DNA of 9,276 nucleotides from Ignavibacteria bacterium UBA6688 (lineage in GTDB: Bacteria > Bacteroidota > Ignavibacteria > UBA10030): positions 1 to 9,276 of the forward strand of contig DKJQ01000294.1 of the NCBI GenBank assembly GCA_002454845.1, read 5' to 3'. Of this stretch, positions 7,209-9,276 are shown one piece after another. A program made the translations under genes and the position numbers. Position 1 is the stretch's first letter, and each line of letters starts with the position of its first letter. The notes under the pieces are model-generated. The model searched no databases. It was not told where the DNA came from and was given only the letters and a program-made list of their open reading frames with translations.

Positions 7209-7240
7209 GGAAAGTACGAAAAACGGGCGCGAGAAGCAAG
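7209..7240 (-). promoter_or_regulatory. weak promoter candidate upstream of plsY2
   Basis: On the minus strand CTTG (7240-7237) is followed after 20 bases by TACTTTCC (7216-7209). This resembles the Bacteroidota-type promoter (TTTG upstream of TAnnTTTG) with two mismatches at the end of the -7 element. It lies 40 bp upstream of the GTG start. The match is loose and depends on the lineage guess. Confidence 0.22.
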
Positions 7241-7297
7241 GTAGGTAAACAGGGGGGAACAGAGGATTTACAGCATCTTTGCACTCTTACTTTTGCG

Positions 7298-7327
7298 ATT
7301 CGCGGGGATTAGTGAAGATTTGTGGGT
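7298..7327 (+). repeat. degenerate 10-bp tandem repeat (ATTnGyG type)
   Basis: Three adjacent 10-base units read ATTCGCGGGG, ATTAGTGAAG and ATTTGTGGGT, sharing ATT-n-G-y-G. The preceding bases (7275-7297) contain TTTGCAC and TTTTGCG, which look like a second, related periodic phrase. From memory, similar phrases made of repeated ATTCGTG-like units occur in intergenic DNA of many Bacteroidota and related genomes; I cannot verify this here. No function is known to me. Confidence 0.55.
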
Positions 7328-7372
7328 TGTTCTTTAAACAAGGTTGTCCAGTCACGTCGTAAGAGGAAATCA

Positions 7373-8368
7373 TCACTCTCCCTTGGAGTCGCGCATCATC
7401 AGTTCTCTCATCCCCTGGTGCGCGTCAAGTCCTTCGAAGAGAACATTATGGACTGCGGTAATAATAGGGAGTTCGATGCCGAACTTCTTCTCAATCTCGC
7501 GGGCTGATTTGGCGGTGGCTACCCCTTCGGCGACCATGACCATCTCCTTAAGAACTTCCTCCAGCTTCCGTCCCTTCCCCACCTGTTCACCGACATACCG
7601 GTTGCGGCTGTGGCGGCTCATGCATGTCACAATCAAATCCCCAACTCCCGATAATCCTGCGAACGTGCGCGGCTGGGCGCCCAGCTTCACACCGAGTTTG
7701 GTGATCTCGTAGATCCCACGAGTCATGATTGCGGCCTTGGTATTGTCGCCGAACCCGGCCCCATCGCTGATGCCGGCTGCGACGGCGATGACGTTTTTGA
7801 GTGCACCCCCAAGTTCCACCCCCCGGATATCTTCATTCACATAGACCCGAAAGTAGTGGGTCATGAACGCATCCTGGACGCGCTTCGCTGTCTTGACGTT
7901 GTAGGAAGCAGAAACAATGGCGGTCGGGAGTTGCCTTGAAACCTCCTCGGCATGGCTCGGACCGGAGAGGATGGCCAGGTTTTCTTTCCGCTCGTGCTCC
8001 AGAACGTCGATCATCACCTCGGACATCGTCATGAGGGTCTCGTTCTCGATGCCCTTGGCGACATTACAAATGATGGTGTTTTTCAGCTCGAGGTGGGCTA
8101 TGCGACGGATGACGGGACGGAGGTACTGGGAGGGAACAGCCGCAACGATCATATCCCTGTTGCGGCACGAGTCTTCGATATCGGTGACAATCCTGAGCGA
8201 GGCTGGAAAGGGAATTCCCGGGAGAAAGGCGGGGTTCTCGCGCTTCTCGTTCATGAGAGCGGCTTGCTCGGCTTTGTAGGTCCAGAGGACAACATCGTGA
8301 CCGTTTTCCAAAAGGACGAGAGCGAGCGTCGTCCCCCAGCTTCCGGCACCTAACACCGTAACATTCAT
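7373..8368 (-). CDS. gpsA: NAD(P)H-dependent glycerol-3-phosphate dehydrogenase
   Basis: GpsA reduces dihydroxyacetone phosphate to sn-glycerol 3-phosphate, the backbone of phospholipids, and is cytoplasmic. The N-terminal Rossmann domain begins with GAGSWGTTLA (7-16) and contains NVAKGIE (102-108) and LSGPSHAEEV (134-143). The helical C-terminal domain holds the catalytic lysine K191 in GALKNVIAVAAG, the substrate-contact segment GLSGVGDLIVTC (238-249) and SRNRYVG (254-260). Its 331 residues are the usual length. The start ATG gives the standard MNVTVLGAGSWG; a Shine-Dalgarno match is weak. Its product is the acceptor used by the two PlsY enzymes encoded on either side. The gene is 126 bp from plsY1 and 203 bp from plsY2. 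Confidence 0.97.
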   Translation of the reverse strand: MNVTVLGAGSWGTTLALVLLENGHDVVLWTYKAEQAALMNEKRENPAFLPGIPFPASLRIVTDIEDSCRNRDMIVAAVPSQYLRPVIRRIAHLELKNTIICNVAKGIENETLMTMSEVMIDVLEHERKENLAILSGPSHAEEVSRQLPTAIVSASYNVKTAKRVQDAFMTHYFRVYVNEDIRGVELGGALKNVIAVAAGISDGAGFGDNTKAAIMTRGIYEITKLGVKLGAQPRTFAGLSGVGDLIVTCMSRHSRNRYVGEQVGKGRKLEEVLKEMVMVAEGVATAKSAREIEKKFGIELPIITAVHNVLFEGLDAHQGMRELMMRDSKGE

Positions 8369-8494
8369 GAGAACTCGATCGAACCTGCGGAATACATCAT
8401 GAATCGAACTGCAACGGAAGTACTCATCCGGCGAACATGCATCGGACGGCCGTGGAAAGACCGGCGCCGGGAGAGAATCCTCTTCCTTCGTGTG
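8369..8494. other. 126-bp gap between plsY1 and gpsA
   Basis: No terminator hairpin with a T-tract is visible. A perfect 10-bp palindrome CCGGCGCCGG (8461-8470) lies 25 bp after the plsY1 stop. On the minus strand one reading frame stays open through the whole gap and ends with TGA overlapping the gpsA ATG (8365-8367). Its arginine-rich start and lack of a recognisable family make coding doubtful. No convincing promoter for gpsA was found, so read-through from the plsY1 promoter is plausible. Confidence 0.4.
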
Positions 8495-9172
8495 TCAGGG
8501 TTTGGACTGTTCGGTTTGCGGAAGTCTGACACGATTCTCGGTGCCTGAGAGCAGCCGTTTGATGTTTTCGCGGTGGGAATAGATCAGCAGGACAGCGACA
8601 GCGATGCTGAAGTAGATCAGGGTTTTGTAGCTATGGATCTCATCGCCGAAGATATCGTGCCGGACGAACAGGGACAACGGGAAGGCAATCGCCCCCGCGA
8701 TGGAGCCGAGGGAGACGTACTTCCACAGGAAGGAGACGATGAGGAACACCGCAGCTGAAATGGCAAACTCCGTGGGAGCGATACCGATCAACATGCCGGC
8801 CCCGGCAGCAATTCCTTTCCCGCCCCGGAATCCGGCAAACATGGTCCAAATGTGTCCAACGATGGCCGCCGCACCGCAAATCATCTGGATGATGGTAAAA
8901 TCATCGAATGGCGTCCTGTTATAGAACGGGAGGGTCGGATCCCAGAAGAGCCGGGCGATGAGCGTCGTGGCGAGCACCGCCTTGCCCATATCGACGATCG
9001 TTACCAGAATCCCATACTTCCATCCAAGAACACGGAACACATTGGTCCCTCCCGCATTTCCGCTCCCCTTGGTACGAATGTCAAACCCATGCAACCACCT
9101 GGAAAGCATGATGCTTGTGGGGATGGAACCAACGATATAGCTCAGTAGTATGACGATTGCAAGATTGATCAT
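8495..9172 (-). CDS. plsY: glycerol-3-phosphate acyltransferase PlsY, first copy
   Basis: Membrane acyl-phosphate:glycerol-3-phosphate acyltransferase, the first acylation step of phospholipid synthesis in bacteria lacking PlsB. Motifs are clear: GSIPTS (15-20), RTKGSGNAGGTNVFR (33-47), close to the canonical GSGNxGATN, and GHIWTMFAGFRGGKGIA (106-122). In the last motif Thr110 stands where most PlsY proteins have proline and Arg116 where lysine is usual. Several hydrophobic segments span the 225 residues, and a polar tail follows residue 200. The ATG at 9172 is supported by AAGGGG eight bases upstream (9181-9186). A promoter-like region lies about 40 bp before it, so this may be the first gene of the unit. 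Of the two copies it has the more canonical motif 2, so it is the better candidate for the main housekeeping enzyme. Confidence 0.93.
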   Translation of the reverse strand: MINLAIVILLSYIVGSIPTSIMLSRWLHGFDIRTKGSGNAGGTNVFRVLGWKYGILVTIVDMGKAVLATTLIARLFWDPTLPFYNRTPFDDFTIIQMICGAAAIVGHIWTMFAGFRGGKGIAAGAGMLIGIAPTEFAISAAVFLIVSFLWKYVSLGSIAGAIAFPLSLFVRHDIFGDEIHSYKTLIYFSIAVAVLLIYSHRENIKRLLSGTENRVRLPQTEQSKP

Positions 9173-9180
9173 CCGGTATG

Positions 9181-9186
9181 CCCCTT
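9181..9186 (-). promoter_or_regulatory. ribosome binding site of plsY1
   Basis: AAGGGG on the minus strand ends eight bases before the ATG at 9172. This is good Shine-Dalgarno spacing and supports that start. Confidence 0.6.
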
Positions 9187-9212
9187 ACAGTATCTCCCTA
9201 AAAGACACATAT

Positions 9213-9244
9213 AGTATATTAGCTCATTCAGCGACAAAAAGCAA
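9213..9244 (-). promoter_or_regulatory. promoter-like region upstream of plsY1
   Basis: On the minus strand TTGCTT (9244-9239) is followed after 17 bases by TAATAT (9221-9216), overlapping a second -10-like TATACT (9218-9213, five of six matches to TATAAT). The segment is the most A/T-rich in the window and would put the transcript start near 9206, leaving a leader of about 34 bases. It resembles a vegetative sigma-70-type promoter. The -35 match is only fair. Confidence 0.4.
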
Positions 9245-9268
9245 ACGGTTTTCTGAGATGGAATGAGC
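9222..9268. repeat. 8-bp inverted repeat flanking the plsY1 promoter
   Basis: GCTCATTC (9222-9229) and its exact reverse complement GAATGAGC (9261-9268) are separated by 31 bases. The first arm directly abuts the -10-like TAATAT, and the -35-like element lies between the arms. The position would suit an operator, but one such pair can arise by chance. Confidence 0.35.
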
Positions 9269-9276
9269 GATTTCCC

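Larger units (their letters stand above)
7170..7372. other. 203-bp intergenic gap between gpsA and plsY2
   Basis: The largest non-coding stretch in the window. It holds a degenerate 10-bp tandem repeat (7298-7327), a short A/T-rich hairpin candidate TTGTT-ctttA-AACAA (7327-7341) downstream of the gpsA stop, and a weak promoter candidate (7209-7240) for plsY2. No protein-coding frame of note and no RNA gene was recognised. Its length suggests that plsY2-htrA-purB-aldh form a transcription unit separate from gpsA. Confidence 0.5.

Noticed and set aside
7204..7213. Plus-strand AGGAGG resembling a strong ribosome site
   Set aside because: No start codon or meaningful plus-strand frame follows at the right distance.
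7287..7296. Plus-strand TACTTTTG matching a Bacteroidota -7 element
   Set aside because: No upstream TTTG at a suitable distance and no plus-strand gene downstream; it overlaps the repeat region.
7327..7341. Hairpin TTGTT-AACAA downstream of gpsA as a terminator
   Set aside because: Only five A/T-rich pairs and no T-tract in the transcript sense.
8461..8470. Palindrome CCGGCGCCGG after plsY1
   Set aside because: Self-complementary, but too short to form a stable hairpin with a loop and no T-tract follows; such GC palindromes are common by chance.

Overview
The window is a gene-dense stretch of a bacterial chromosome with all eight recognisable genes on the minus strand. In transcription order (right to left) they are plsY (first copy), gpsA, plsY (second copy), a membrane-anchored HtrA/Deg protease, purB, an NAD(P)-dependent aldehyde dehydrogenase, L-lysine 6-transaminase (lat) and nadE. 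There is no RNA gene, insertion sequence, CRISPR array or phage gene. By eye the GC content is a little above 50% and uniform, so this looks like core chromosome and not a recent island.

The organism is probably in or near the Bacteroidota-Chlorobiota-Ignavibacteriota group. This is an inference. It rests on protein sequence character (a housekeeping lat gene next to its dehydrogenase, and a divergent second PlsY), on several starts with weak or no Shine-Dalgarno sequence, on a TAnnTTT-like promoter candidate, and on a degenerate ATTyGyG-type 10-bp repeat in an intergenic gap.

Right part (6513-9276): a phospholipid-precursor module. GpsA makes sn-glycerol 3-phosphate and PlsY acylates it to lysophosphatidate. 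Unusually, two clearly different PlsY paralogues flank one gpsA. A promoter-like region with an 8-bp inverted repeat precedes the first plsY. Gaps of 126 bp (8369-8494) and 203 bp (7170-7372) separate the three genes; the larger holds the 10-bp repeat and a weak promoter candidate for the genes that follow.

Middle (3975-6515): plsY2, htrA and purB are packed with 3- and 18-bp gaps, so they are very likely co-transcribed. HtrA has a DegS-like layout: N-terminal anchor, trypsin-like domain and a single PDZ domain.

Left part (1-3960): aldh starts 14 bp after purB. It is followed by a 124-bp gap, lat, a gap of 21-27 bp and nadE. Lat and the dehydrogenase together would convert L-lysine through allysine / piperideine-6-carboxylate to L-2-aminoadipate. 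NadE, the ammonia-type NAD synthetase, supplies the cofactor class the dehydrogenase uses. A heptanucleotide tandem array (CGGTCAG/CTGTCAG) begins 3 bp after nadE and runs off the window edge.

No clear new defence or mobile system is visible. The points most worth a second look are the plsY-gpsA-plsY arrangement with altered PlsY motifs, the two intergenic repeat types, a 36-codon open frame overlapping the aldh 3' end, and the Ser-rich N-terminal extension on Lat.
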